Origin: Rotaria macrura
Taxonomy: Eukaryota; Rotifera; Eurotatoria; Philodinida; Philodinidae
DNA: 64,000 bases
Assembly: GCA_900239685.1 (NCBI GenBank)
Contig: OENT01000083.1
Coordinates: forward strand, 124,001-188,000
Direction of reading: 5' to 3'
A model generated the notes under the pieces. It was not told where the DNA came from, made no database searches, and worked only from the letters and a program-made list of their open reading frames with translations. The position numbers were made by a program, and so were the translations under genes. Shown here piece by piece: positions 13,718 to 26,736 of the stretch (position 1 is its first letter; each line of letters opens with the position of its first letter).

Positions 13718-16700
13718 ATGGCAGTTGATTCTAAAGCAGCGTCTAGTACAGTGACAAAAGAAATCGAATCTCGTATCAAGTAATAATAATAAAATCATTG
13801 GATTTGTATCTAATTCATTTATTTCAGACAAACACCAGAACATTTATTCGAAGTTTTTCTCGAGATTCGTGAGCCAATTAACAATGAAGGTAATATTATT
13901 TTTGTTAGCATTTGCATTCGAATCTTCTTTTTCTTTTTTTTTTAGTACCAGAAATTTTACTTAAATATCCCAATGATTTTTCCGATGATAGTCTTCAAAT
14001 GGTGACAAGTTTTGCTTATCCAAGTAAAATACCACCGTAAGATTTATTTTCAATTGTGAACAAATAACTCAACTTTTCTACTCTTGTTCATATTCATAGT
14101 GATGAACAAAGTGAACATTTTGCATTTAGCTTAATTGATACCAGTGCTGCTTTATTTCGCTTTGGTTATTGTCGGCGATCGAATCGGGAATCTACTTGCT
14201 TGTGCATTATTAGGTGAAAAATTTTATGTCTCAACAAGATACGTTAGAAATTCGTCTAAATCATATTTCTAGTTTTTATCCATGGTTTGAAACATTTTCT
14301 AAAATTTTGAATGATCTATCACAAATAATTCGTTCGAAATCAGTAAGTTTCCATTTATATCATAGTTAAATTATTCATATTAACAGTTAAAGGATCTTTC
14401 TCAGCCACCGATTTTAGTATGTGACTTTTAACCTTGCTGCTAATTGAGCTTCGTTTAAACTACGCTTGTTTTTAATACATAAAGATTGTATGTTTGTTTT
14501 TTCTTGTCTTTTCTTCCATAGATTGCTGAGATGGAACAATTATTATCATCATTATATAATTATAAATTAATGTCAATCGATGACTTTTATAAAAATGAAG
14601 CTAAAGAAATTATTGATATCAATATTCTATCGAAGGTATAACGAAATTAGATGAAAACATTATAACTTTTTTTTTCTTCATATAAACGAATTTAGAATTA
14701 CACGTATTCTCGACCTGATCTACGAAAACTTCCTTCTGTTCTATCCAGTGTGAGTAAAAATGAAACAACGAGTTACATTGAACTCGGAAAATTTTTCAGT
14801 TAATGAATCGATTTTTGATATTATTTCGATTCTGGATAGTATTTACTGAGTGTAATACTATGATGAATTTGCAACTAGCTGATTTGTTTTATTAAGATTA
14901 TATCGCTCATAGGTTTTTATATTTCTTGTGAATTTCCTTATCATTACTTTAGTATATGTCGAAATTCGATACCAATGTATATTTATGACTGAATCGTATT
15001 TTATTTCTACCAATAGAATGAAAATGAAACTATTGTATGGAAAGTCTAGTCAAATATTTCGACCCAAGCACTATTATAATACTGAGAAAAGAGTTTTTTT
15101 TTTCTTCATGTGGTATTCATAAATAAGAGCGTCGTTTGAATATCAAAAAAAAAATTCAGTAAATAAAAATGTTGTTGCGACGTGTGCTATTAGATCAATC
15201 TATTAATGACGAATCTAATGATGTGTGTTAAATTTCATTCGACTGTTTTTACATGTACGATATGTTAGGGTCACAGAATATGAAATTTTTTTTACCGTCA
15301 ATAGTAAGTAGACAAAGGAAAAAAGAAACAAGACCCATACATTTCATGTCAAGGTTGATACGATTAAGAGTTATTTTCGATTACATTGATCTAATCAATC
15401 GATCGAAAATTTAAAAAAGAAAATTTTACTATATAAGAAAATTAGATATTCATTGTAAATGTACTCGATAAGCAAGTCTTTTTTTAATTTAATTTTAGCG
15501 TAATTTTACTGTTATGGTGACACGATTGGGTTCGGAATTAATCTTAAATCTTTTTTCACATTTAATTTTTGAACGACGTATTCTCTTTGTTTCATCGAAA
15601 CTCTTTCAGTTAACTGGTTCGTCAATGTCGATATTTATTTTGTTGCTAGTATATATTTAAATCGAATTTTTCAGCATGTGTCCATGGTTGTTTACATTTA
15701 ATTTATCCAATGCATTGGTAAATATATTTCATGATCAATATAAAAAAAATAGTAATTTTCTTCTTTCAATTTTTTCTTCAAAAAATTAAAAAAGGCAATG
15801 TCTATTTTTACCTACAATTCCTTCGTCAATGGCATGGGCAGTACAATGTTCTTCACCATACATAATTGGAATGCATTCAAGTGTATTTGCAACATTAAAC
15901 ATGGATGAATTAGGCGATGTCGTTATTGTTAATATTGATGAAAGAAAAATAGAATCACAATATGATGATCTGGCATGTTTTCCCAAGTATTTAATTCGAA
16001 GTATGAAAAAAGGTATTCGACAATCATCACGATTAGCTGGAGATCATCTAGCGAGAGTATTTCTTCGTGCTATGGCATTTTCTATTGGTGAGTATGTTTT
16101 TCTTTTCAAAAATGAAGACTATTATTTATCTATAAGTAAAATACATAATGGTCATCGGTTCAAAAACTTTGCCCTCGTATGATTGAGTTTAGTACGAAGT
16201 GATATGTATATAAGTATTTATTCGAGTGTGAATCAATAGCAAAGATGATCTAGATGGGTTATAGTTTCTTGTCAATGTTTCATTCTAGTCCTACTCAAGT
16301 TGATATCAGAAAAAAAAGGAGTCAATCGAATTGTTGCTCTTATTTATTTTTCATTTGGATTGCTCTGCATTCAAAAACAAAATAGACGAACTAAAATTAA
16401 TTGTAGCGCATATTAAGACTATATTTTTAGTAGCAAGTCTGTCTCAATCGGAAAAATAGTACTTCGATCTGTAAATGATGTCGACGAGTTAGTTACTTAA
16501 TTAGAGATAATCAACGAACATCCGTGAAAGGCCAATTTTATGTTTCACTCTAAGTCACCTGTCAATTGGATATGAAATTGACGAAACGAAATAAATGCAC
16601 TGGTGAACTGATCTATCGATCGAGTACGATCGTAAAATGTTGTTGAGGGAGAAGTACAACGAAACCTTACAATCCTCGTTGATATTTGAACTCTGTAAAT

Positions 16701-19700
16701 CTTGTCCTTGTTCGGCATATTGCAGATCTCTAAATTATTTATCGCTTCTCCACATGAAAGAGTTGAATTTAAAATTTGGATTTTTTTCTGAGTTAAAAAA
16801 TAACGTTTTTAAAAATGAGCTATTCAATGAATTTCATTTTTTTCTTGATTTTGACCTTTTTTTTTCTATTGATTCTAATGATTAGGCAACTATGCTCAAG
16901 GTATTGTAATTAAAAATGATAAAGTAGATTTCGATCGTGACCGTTATCTGGAACAATATCTTGGCACTCATTTACATACATTTATGTCTACCGTTGCTAG
17001 TACACAAATGTTTGAACAAGTAAATAGAATAAATATTCGAAAAGATTCATTGAACAAATCGTACATGTTCTTTTTTAGTTTTCACGATATCGAACTAGTG
17101 CACAAATAGAACGTGAAACTGATGTTGATGAATTCGATATTGAAGTCAATAATTTACAAAAACTTCAACAAACAAAAAAAGTAATTCTAATCAAATTAGA
17201 CAAAGATAAATTTCAGCAATTGAAATTCGACATTTTCAGTTTTTTACAAGAGGAAATTTTCTACAAGCAAGTAAAATTTGCATGAACCCTCAGTATTTTC
17301 TTTTACCTGCAAGTAATTGCCTACGTGCACATTTTTCGCATTGACACTTCTCTTATCTAATTATAAGGTGAAATATGAATCACTAAAGTTGTACGCTTTT
17401 ATTGGAAGAAGTGAAAAAACATCTTTCTGTCTGTTGGACAATTGTAATACTCGAATAAAACCTCTTTAAACCTAAGTTTTCATACTGTCTACTATGGATA
17501 AAAACGGATTCACAACCTTTCAACGAAAACTTACATTTTTATGATGTTGACTTTTCTTCTCGTCAAGCACATACTTGAATAACATGAATACGTTTTTAAC
17601 ACTCACTCATGGGTTTTAACTTTAAATTGAGAACAGAATATAGAGTGTAGTCAAATATGAAACACTTTATAAGTGTGATAGCTACTCTTAATAATCCTTC
17701 CAATTACATCTAATTATAGTTTCTCTATAATTTTCATTTCTACTATGGTAAATACTAATTATATTAATGATACCAAATTTGCCTTACAACTTGTCATTCT
17801 GAAGCGAATAGTTGACAGCGAGCATCATATTACTTGTGAAATGTTTTCATATTTTTCTGTACTGACGTTCGTGTACTCACGCTGGAATCTGCTGATATGT
17901 CATGCCGTTGTTCGATCGAGATCATGTTCATTTGGATGCACACTATTGTCTAATAGGATAGTTTCGAATCTCGAAATATGTAAAGTTGCTTAGTACGAAC
18001 AGAAAATTGGACAAGTTTCAGCTATTTCAATGGTCTAATTTTATTGAGAAGGAGTTTTCAAGTAATCTGAGATGGAAAAAATTTTCTATTGACAATCTCA
18101 GTTCAACTTCGATATCTCGTGAATGAAAATTCGAAAAATAGAACTATTCTAGAATTTCCTACTACTCAATAGTGCGTATCAAGTGAATATGATTTCAATC
18201 GAAGAACACCATTACACTTTGGTCAATTCCCTTCATCAGTCCGAATTTGGAAACAATAACAAAAATTTTCGTGTAACAATGTTCGATTGATTGAGATCTC
18301 ATTTTTTTTTCGTTTAGTTCAAAACAAATAAAAAGATATATAAACTCTTGGAAAAAGTAAGTTGAATGCATGATCTTCTTTTTTTTTTCTTTTGTTCCTG
18401 TCAAAAAAGAGATCATTCTATATGGCATGGCGAGTTTTTGTATAGTATGTAAAAGATGGCACAATAATAGACAGTAGTACTAACACACAAAAATTTCGTC
18501 CAAAAGCAAAAAGACGAATATCACTTATCGATACAAAAGATGAAAGAAATAAGGTATCATATGAAGATTCTATGTGCTTGGCAAATGCTCTTGTTGTATT
18601 TTCGCTGGTTATGCTCATTGTTCTCTTATCTACAATAAGAAAAGAAAACTAAGGCAATACGTTTTTTATTTTCTTCTAGACAGCTAATCCAATATTTGAA
18701 CAAGTTCAAAATAAAGCTGGAAAACTTCAAACAGCTGTAAGTTTCACATTTCAATATCGGACGACAAAAATATTGTTCATAATCATTTTCTGCTTAGATA
18801 AATAAAGCTGGGCAACGTGTTGCTAGTGAAGTATCATTTGTTAAAAATAATTTAACATCATTGGATGTAAGTTACAATAGGAATAAATACAAAAATTCTA
18901 TGTTTTATTGCTTCTAATTAGATTAATGATACTATTAGACAGGCACAGAATTCAAAAATTCAAGATTCAGTAAGTCATCTTCGTACAATATTGTTCATTT
19001 CTTTTCCATTTTTGTCACATTCTAATATTATTAGCCGACAGTAAATAATGGTCGTGAAATCAAATATCTGCAACAAGTAAGAATTAGACAGATTTGAAGT
19101 ATACTTTTTTAATTCAATTAATTTTAGTCAAGTTCACCGGATTTACTCAATAACAAGTAATAAATAATATATAAATTTTACTATGTGATAAACTCGAAGT
19201 CAGACAAATGACAGCCTTCTATTTCATCGTTTTGGTATAATGTTCACATGCTCTAAAAACTTGATAAATAATACAGAGTGCAATGTAAGAGAACATAAAC
19301 ATTCATATCACTACAAACTGTAATGATTTCACAACTGATTTGATGAATCATCATACAAATAGGGAATTCATTTCACTTCTAGTTCACTTTCTCAGCGGTT
19401 GAAATTCTTGATGTACAAGAAACCAATTATTCAACAATGAAGTAGAACGTCTCAATTAAAATTGTTGTCGAAAGAAATTTTACACCTATAATCATATTAG
19501 TGTATTCACTGCTACTTTTTTAACCGATGAACCGTCGTTCATAAGAAGAGTATATCACATCTTCGTTTTGAGAGCATTGAAATTCGATTACAATCTTATA
19601 AGTTCACTGTAAAAGTTCAGTTTCACCTTGGAAATTTACATAATAAACCACAAATTTGAATGATAAGTGATGGAGGCCAAAAATTTCAACATATCTATAG

Positions 19701-20911
19701 TATTTCAAAAATCACAATAAGTCTCGTTATTATTTGATGATTTTATAAATTTCAGCTCTAATGCTTTACATATATAGTTTGATAAACTGAAAACAAACAA
19801 TTCAATAATATAGATTGAGTGAAGTGTAGTTTCATTCTAGAATATTGATGTATATTTTTTCTGTTCAACAAAACTCGTAGTATTAGTCTATTTTGAAAAT
19901 ATTCTTTTTTGGGATATCTACTCTTTTGAGGAAGAATACGAAGGCTGACATTAGTCTATCTTTGTTGTCACATGTTCTTTACTATTAACAATATATATAT
20001 ATATATATATGTGTGTGTGTTTAGTTCAATACCTTATGAACGTTTTCAAGCGAACGAAACACTATTTTCTTCTGAACGACGATTAGTTAATGAGAATCAA
20101 CTATCATCATCATCATCATCCACATCATCGTCACGTTCAGTAACACCTGAACTTAAACGACATAATAGTAATCCATTAATAAATCTAGATGCAGATGATT
20201 ATGTATGATAAAATATTCCTTGTCATTATCCTTTGAGAATCTTCTATTTTCTTTTTCTTAATTTCATAGAATCTAGTATTACCAGATCCTATTGTTCTAA
20301 ATGTCATTAATACTCCTGTCACAACTACAGTACAACGTTCAACACCACAAGTCGATTCGAAAATAAAACAAATACAAAATGAACTTCGACAAAAAGTTCA
20401 AACATTTCATGGTAAAGGTGTTGATCCTCGTAATGATTGTGGACCACAAAAAGAAATAGGAAAACTTGTTGAACAATTCGATGTAATAGACGATCCAAAT
20501 AAAATTAAGAAACCTTCCAATGAATGTTCTCCTCTAAAATTAGTTACTTTACGTTCTGATAATAAAACATGTTCGAATTCATACGATCGGCATCCGTCCA
20601 TATATGAAAGTATACCAAATAATTGTGTTAATAATCTTCTACAAAATATTCAAGCAACGTATGGTACACCGAGTCGAGTATATTTACGACCGACTCATTC
20701 TGTACAACAGAAAACACAAGAAAATATTTCGAATAATTTTTCTCCATCATTAACAGCTCCTGCTCGTTTATTTCCAACGAAGACATTTACAAAAATTCAA
20801 GATGATCCATTAGAAAGCTTCGATCCATTGGCACCATCAAGAGCAGCAACTATTCAGTCAACTAATCCATCATCACAAGCTGATGGATCGAATTTAATTG
20901 ATTTTAACTAA
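13718..20911 (+). CDS. DENND1: DENN domain protein of the DENND1/connecdenn family (Rab35-type GEF)
   Basis: Nineteen exons, 773 residues: 13718-13779, 13828-13889, 13946-14036, 14100-14213, 14273-14342, 14522-14635, 14696-14749, 15499-15616, 15675-15717, 15795-16087, 16886-17019, 17079-17180, 18680-18736, 18798-18866, 18922-18969, 19035-19076, 19128-19156, 20025-20202, 20270-20911. All phases agree. uDENN (about residues 23-130) starts with TPEHLFEVFLEI. cDENN (about 190-340) has the FERRILFVSSKL block, an HGCLHLIYPMHWQ block and DDVVIVNID-like DVVIVNIDE. dDENN follows (about 341-420). A helical segment with a TANP motif matches the KANP region of connecdenns. The Ser/Asn-rich tail carries a clathrin-box match LINLD (about 552-556), FDPL, and a C-terminal LIDFN. 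Connecdenns exchange GDP on Rab35 at clathrin-coated and endosomal membranes. Four introns are long (0.75-1.5 kb). The start ATG directly abuts a 3' splice site. Confidence 0.9.
17181..18679 (+). other. Large intron 12 of the DENND1 gene
   Basis: A 1.5-kb intron between two phase-0 exons at the end of the DENN module. Open frames inside it (for example 17745-17993 + and 18195-18618 -) have no splice context, so I treat it as non-coding. A missing small exon cannot be excluded because both flanking phases are 0. Confidence 0.6.
19991..20020. repeat. (AT)n(GT)n microsatellite at a 3' splice site
   Basis: Ten AT units followed by five GT units run straight into the TTTAG acceptor of DENND1 exon 18, so a UG repeat occupies the place of the polypyrimidine tract. 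Confidence 0.9.
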
Positions 20912-21271
20912 TATTTTTCAATATATTCGTGTTTACGCATTTCTGTCTATTTCTCTTTCTTCGTTTTCTTTCTAGCGTCTTTCATAATATTATCTGTCGT
21001 TGTTCTTTCTATGCATAATAACAATTGTATGTTTGAGAATGGTGATGTCGAGTGAAAAGAGTTAATGCAATTATTACATATATATTTTTTTCTTTTCTTT
21101 TTCGTCTGTCTTAATTTGTTTTTGTCATTATGTTAACCAAGGTACAAGAGATTATTATTGAAATCCTATCATGTATTTGTTTGTCAATGCTTTCTTTTGT
21201 TTCAGACTGATTGTCTCATGGTAATCATGTAATTTCTAACGAGACGAATTTGAAAAGTTGCACACTGACTC
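20912..21271 (+). promoter_or_regulatory. DENND1-RUSC intergenic spacer with orphan 3' splice site
   Basis: The spacer is 360 bp from the DENND1 stop to the next ATG. It contains no AATAAA, only looser A/T words. A U-rich region (about 21080-21130) is followed by a strong acceptor, TTTCTTTTGTTTCAG, ending at 21205, 66 nt before the RUSC ATG. A second acceptor-like CTTTCTAG lies near 20978. No partner donor is evident between the two genes. This resembles operon spacers resolved by spliced-leader trans-splicing, but a 5'UTR intron whose donor lies upstream is possible. Confidence 0.45.
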
Positions 21272-24200
21272 ATGGATGATTCTATGATTAATTCAATTTT
21301 ATTACCATCATCAATTCATCTTGAAAATCTTGAAAAATTAATAAAAACTATTGAAAAACAAACATTTCATACAGATAAACGTGAAAACAAACCAAACCAC
21401 GATGATAATCAACAAAACATAATTACTGGTTCATGTTCATCTTTTTCGTTGAATACAATAGATATTGATGATAATAAATTAGACGAAAATTTTCTTATCA
21501 CAAGTATCACGTTTCCAAACCGTACTAGAACAATAGATCATGCTCAAGAAAATCTCTTCGTAAATAGTCTTTCAACTCAACGTGATAAATCCAATAATGA
21601 TAATTTGGAAAAACACACAATACCTTCAGATAACAAGCTAAGTTTATTAAATAATCAGGATAGTGGATTTACATTGGATGATCATGATGACACACAAGCT
21701 AATTATTGTACGTCTTCCATTGTGGAGAAATCAAATAAAAACCAACAGCCATTAGAAACTTATTCCCATTGTCAACATCAATCAGAAAATGAAAACCTCA
21801 AGTCTTCCAATTCCGAGAACAGTACAGTTGTAAATTGTGTTAATCATATGAAAAATAAGTCGATACCGTCAGATTTAAATACTTTCGAACAATCACAAAT
21901 GTTGCATTCTAAATCAAATCTTCCGTTAACTTCATGTCAACAACAAATTCTAAATAATCGTTCATCTAGATCATCAACATCATGGCGTCAAATGAAACAA
22001 AATCAACGTATAACTACTAAAATTGAAAAACAAGAAACTCGACCACTCTCACCCATAAATCTATATAAAATTTTTCAACAAAAATCTAATATACCTACAT
22101 CATCATGTCGAAGTGCTCTTCAATCATATCGATCACAAAATGATTGCAATATTTCAAATCATACGAAGCATATTAAAATAAATAAACACAAATTAATTCC
22201 ATGTCCTTCAAGTACTGATCAAGCTATTCAAACATCTATTCTTGATTCGTCATCGAACAGTCATAATACAACAGCTACAAACCTAGGTAAATCAAGCGAT
22301 CAAAAGTCATTAACGATTGAATTTAATTTAATTTTTTTCCGCTTTGTTTTAGAATCTAAATCTAAATCCTGTGAAAATCTCCTAGCACCATTTTTAGTAT
22401 CATCATCATCTTTTCATAAATCGTTGCCAGATCTTTCATTTATTACACAATATTCAAAAGAATTACCACAATATCATACAATATCACCATCGAAACGAAT
22501 TTGTCCATCGTCAATCAATGTTGTTCGTACAACATCATCACCAACATTAATGCAACAACAAAAACATGATTCTGATCGACCTCGTACGCTTAAATCCATT
22601 AAAAGATACAAGAATAGTAAACATTCTACTGAGCCTCTTGGCGTTTTCTACAGTCCACAACTACGTAGAACTTTTGCAGCCGTACCAACATCAGCAGTTA
22701 TTACTGGATCAAATGCATTATCAACAGTAATCAAGATGAACTTACCATCATCTCAAATAGAACAACAACAACAACAACAAGAAACAGTGAATCACAAATC
22801 TTCTGTGAAATATCAATCGAGAGCTAATACCTGTGATATTCAATCAACATCGAAAACTAAAAAGTCATCATTATCCATTCCTAAAACAGCGCATGACCAA
22901 GTAAGAGTAGATGAATACTTACAACTATATGCCATAAGTACTTCGTTGTGCTATAGAAAAATGTTCTTTGGGTATCAATAAATTCTTAATTTTAGATATT
23001 AACTCAACAAGTTAATGTAGAATATCGATTCAAGAGAATATGACAGAATTAATAAAATAGATATTCATTATTGGATTGTTTCACGAGGTTTCTATTGCTT
23101 CGCTAATCCTATTACATATTTGCAGCAAATAACTTTAGCTATTGTATCTTTTGATTACTATTAACAATAGATTTGCTATTCTTTTCTCGTATTATTGACC
23201 ATATACTCCATTTTAACTTTCTAGGATTCAAGTGTTCCTCCATTGAATCATTATTACTCAAAAATTGATGAAGTTCAATCATCCGGCATTGGTCATTCAT
23301 CAAATATTTACTCAAATAACAATGAACATAATCAACGAAGTTCATTTCGTGAACATCATTCAGAATATGATCTTTCATCATTAGTTGAACCAGAAAAACA
23401 AAAAACCAAAAGTGTTAGTACAACAGAAATAAATTCTAAATATCTTTTATCATCTTATAATCCAACAATTATATGTCATGAAAATAAAGAAAGATTAACA
23501 AAAAGAAGAATGATGCGCCATGATGAAATGCGTCGATGTCAAAGTAAGTTATTTGAGTAGGGTCATCTCATTTCTTTTATTTATTTGATTCAAAAGAAAC
23601 TTAATCCAAACAAGATAATGATGATATGCATTGCCATTCGTTATTTATACCTTCTATACTAATCCGATACAATACACTCTTTTTGTTTTTTTTTTCTTCA
23701 TAGCTGACATTATTCATATCGATCCTGTTCTGCATCGTCATTCTCTTACTGACAGTCCGCCAAACGAATTTTGTTTACAACACGACGATGATGATAATCA
23801 TATTTTGATGGAAAAATCTTTAATTAACAATACATTCAAGCTCGATGGATCGGAATCAACAACCAAAGATGTTCCATCGTCTTCTACTAGTTCAATCGAA
23901 AAAGATATTGATCAATCGTTTATGTTAAAGAATACATCGATAATTGATGGTACGATTAAATTCCTATGCGTTTTTTTCTCTAGTAGCACTATACGACTGT
24001 TGATTTAGGTCTATTAGAAAGAATCATCGATATTATAACGCGTTTATTTGAAATCAAACAAACTGATAAAGTAAACAATATACGACTTTTCTATTTTCGT
24101 TTGTAGTTTGTATTTTTTGACATAGGCATTCTTTCTCAACAATGAAAATAATTCACAATTGGATGCTTTACTTATAAATGATTTTTGTACAGTTATTCAA

Positions 24201-26736
24201 GATATTCTTGAACATGGTCGAAAAGATATGAAAAAAATAACACTATGGAAAATTATTGAAATATCAATTAGTCAAAATAGTTCATCATCATTTGCTTCAC
24301 GACAAGTTCCTGAAGTTTATCATGAAGCAAAACGAATGGCACATCAGATTTCATCATATTGGCTTTACAGATTTCAAGCATTTATATTTATTCTATTAAA
24401 GTTTGTTCATCGTTTTTTTTTCTTCTTGTAATGTAGAAACGAAATTCTAAGCATAGATTCAAGAAGAAACGAAAGTTTGATTTTTACGAATATTGAGTAC
24501 TTTTTTCTTCGAGTACAAACAAAGAAATATGATGCAAGATTCTTTTTAATCATTTGATTTTTCTTCGGCATCAAATTTCAAAGTTCACACTACGGATTAA
24601 TTTATAAACACTTTTTACCATTGTAAATTTACAAAATACTTTAAATTATGGAAACTTTACCAAGCAGATTGTTTGACCATAATTCTATTCTTCAAAATCT
24701 TGTAGTAAAGAAAAACACGATATAGACCACGAAATATAGCGTGCAATATTCGTAAGTCTGCACAGGATATTTCACATTACATCTCATGATTAAAGAGTAT
24801 TGAGAAACAAAAATACAACATTCAAAATTGTCGTCATTGCGATTAATGTTCACTCGGTACTATGAAATATATATATATTCGACAGATAAGATTAGAATTG
24901 CAAGTGTTAAAAATAGAAAATTGTCTGTATTAGGTTTTTAACATGATCAATTATACATAGATTTGTTTTATTTAAAAACAAAAGTTTTCTTCTCTCTCTC
25001 TCTTAAGATGGAATAAAAAGAAAAATACTAATTTGAACTGTAAATCATTCAAATTCTTTGAGATACTTCAGCATATAAAGATCCTTCATGATTTACTCTA
25101 AGAAACAAAAGCTGTCCAATGAATCTCTTCCGCTAGTAGTTGTTGTCGTGAATTTCTATTCAACATGTTTCATACAATGAATATATTGAAACGATATTTC
25201 ATTCTCGATCGAAGCTTTATTTTGAATTATCCGACGTGACATATAAAATCAATAAATTTTACATAAACAAGACGATATTATATTAATACAGTTCAATAGA
25301 ATTTTTAAGATAAGGAAAATATTGGAAGTATCTGATATTTCCATTTAAAGATTTTAATGTGTAAATGATTTATTAAAATGTTACAATAAGACATGTACTA
25401 AGTTGTTCTCGTTGATACTGGTACCATAGAGAAAAATATTTTGTTTACAATGAAACGATGTCCGAGTTTCATAAGATGCATTGTTCCATTTTTATCATAG
25501 CTTTACAAATCCTCATTTATTAACATCGTACTAACTTTGTCGGTATCTTTTTGAAAATCTTTTGCTTTTACTATTAATTCTGATAAAAATTACCTAATGA
25601 TACTCGTCAGGTACAAAGAAAAGAATTTTGAAGTTTCTTCATCGACAAACAATCGCCACTGACAAAGGAGAGAGAAAAATTAACCAGATAACTTCTTCCG
25701 ATATAAATTAGAGACAAAAAAAAATGATTATCTGAAATCTAATTTATTAAACTTATTTACAAAAAATAGCTTGAAACACACGAAATAAATCGACTAGAAG
25801 AAAAATTCTCAAACGTTGTTTAAGATTTATGAATTATTTTAAAAATAAAATTTCGTCTTGTTAATCCATATATATATATATCTAAGTTAAAAATTCGAAT
25901 CAACATTCGATGCTAATTGAATCTATTTCGGAATTTTCAATCTCGATTGAGAAATAGTTATAAGTTTATCCAATGAAATTCCTGCGCTTTCAGCATGGCT
26001 GCCGCCCAGTTTACCGAAAATGTTTTCGCTTCATTCTAGTAAAAATGAATTAATCAATTGGCTTTATCATTTTACCAGACAAAAAGATATAATTCAATAT
26101 TATTATCAGTCACCCGATGCTTTAATACTCGTTTCAATACCATCAACATTTAATCTATTCGAACGAATAATGACTCAATTAGAAAAATTAACACCACTAC
26201 CATTTCAATTAACATATCATATACCAACTATTTCATTACCAAATGATGAATCAATGAATACATCAATGATTAGTCTACAGTCGACTAAAGTTAGTGCACG
26301 TAATTGGTTGACATCCATATCACGACGAACGTCAAGAAATTTAACACAATCAATTGTTCAACATGATACAAACGATACAGTCCGTTCGACATTATCGAAA
26401 CGATTCAATGCATTTTTTACTCGAACACATACACAACATCAAAGAAAATCAACATCCGTAGTAACAACTAAATTACCAGAAGCAAAACAACAAACAATAT
26501 CAACCGAACAATTACGTCGATCAAATATATCGAGTTTATTTGCAACGATGACACTTAACAAATCGATGACTGCTCCTAATGAAAAATTAAATGAATCCAT
26601 AGCACGGAATGTTTCATCGAATGGTTCATCGACGGGAATTCTTGCAACATTTCAATCGAAAATTTCACGTCCATCATTAAATATTGATACACCTAAATCA
26701 AGTCGATATCACACAACAGTACCTGTTCCAAAATAA
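21272..26736 (+). CDS. RUSC-like RUN-domain adaptor (RUSC1/NESCA, RUSC2/iporin relative)
   Basis: Seven exons, 1063 residues: 21272-22286, 22353-22900, 23225-23543, 23704-23949, 24009-24070, 24126-24400, 26010-26736. Residues 1 to about 705 are low-complexity (Ser, Asn, Gln, His; a short Gln run near 476-483) and likely disordered. A RUN domain spans about 709-920: LLERIIDIITRLFEI, then DALLINDFCTVIQDILEHG, then RFQAFIFILLN and ELINWLYHF, and PLPFQLTY, which parallels the PLSVLTFHLDL block of RUSC proteins. The last acceptor (AG at 26008-26009) was preferred over one 16 nt earlier because it restores the ILLN motif and the frame. The tail is basic and Ser-rich. The C-terminal SH3 of vertebrate RUSC is missing. 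RUSC proteins link vesicles to kinesin/AP complexes and bind Rabs. An AATAAA overlaps the stop codon. Confidence 0.75.
22287..22352 (+). other. 66-nt in-frame intron of the RUSC-like gene (retainable)
   Basis: The intron starts GTAAATC, ends CGCTTTGTTTTAG, is a multiple of three long, and contains no stop in the reading frame. Its translation is hydrophobic (EFNLIFFRFVL) against a polar Ser/Asn-rich background, supporting intron status. Retention would add 22 residues without breaking the protein. Confidence 0.7.
24401..26009 (+). other. 1.6-kb intron inside the RUN domain
   Basis: It splits the RUN domain after the FQAFIFILLN motif (phase 2). AT-rich with a CT microsatellite near 24990-25004. 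No nested gene was recognised. Confidence 0.65.

Noticed and set aside
16637..16885. 82-codon ORF before DENND1 exon 11
   Set aside because: It lies wholly in the intron ending at 16885; the frame is not used by the gene.
25994..26009. Earlier acceptor (AG at 25992-25993) for the last RUSC-like exon
   Set aside because: With the donor at 24400 it gives the wrong phase and a quick stop; the acceptor ending at 26009 restores the conserved RUN text.
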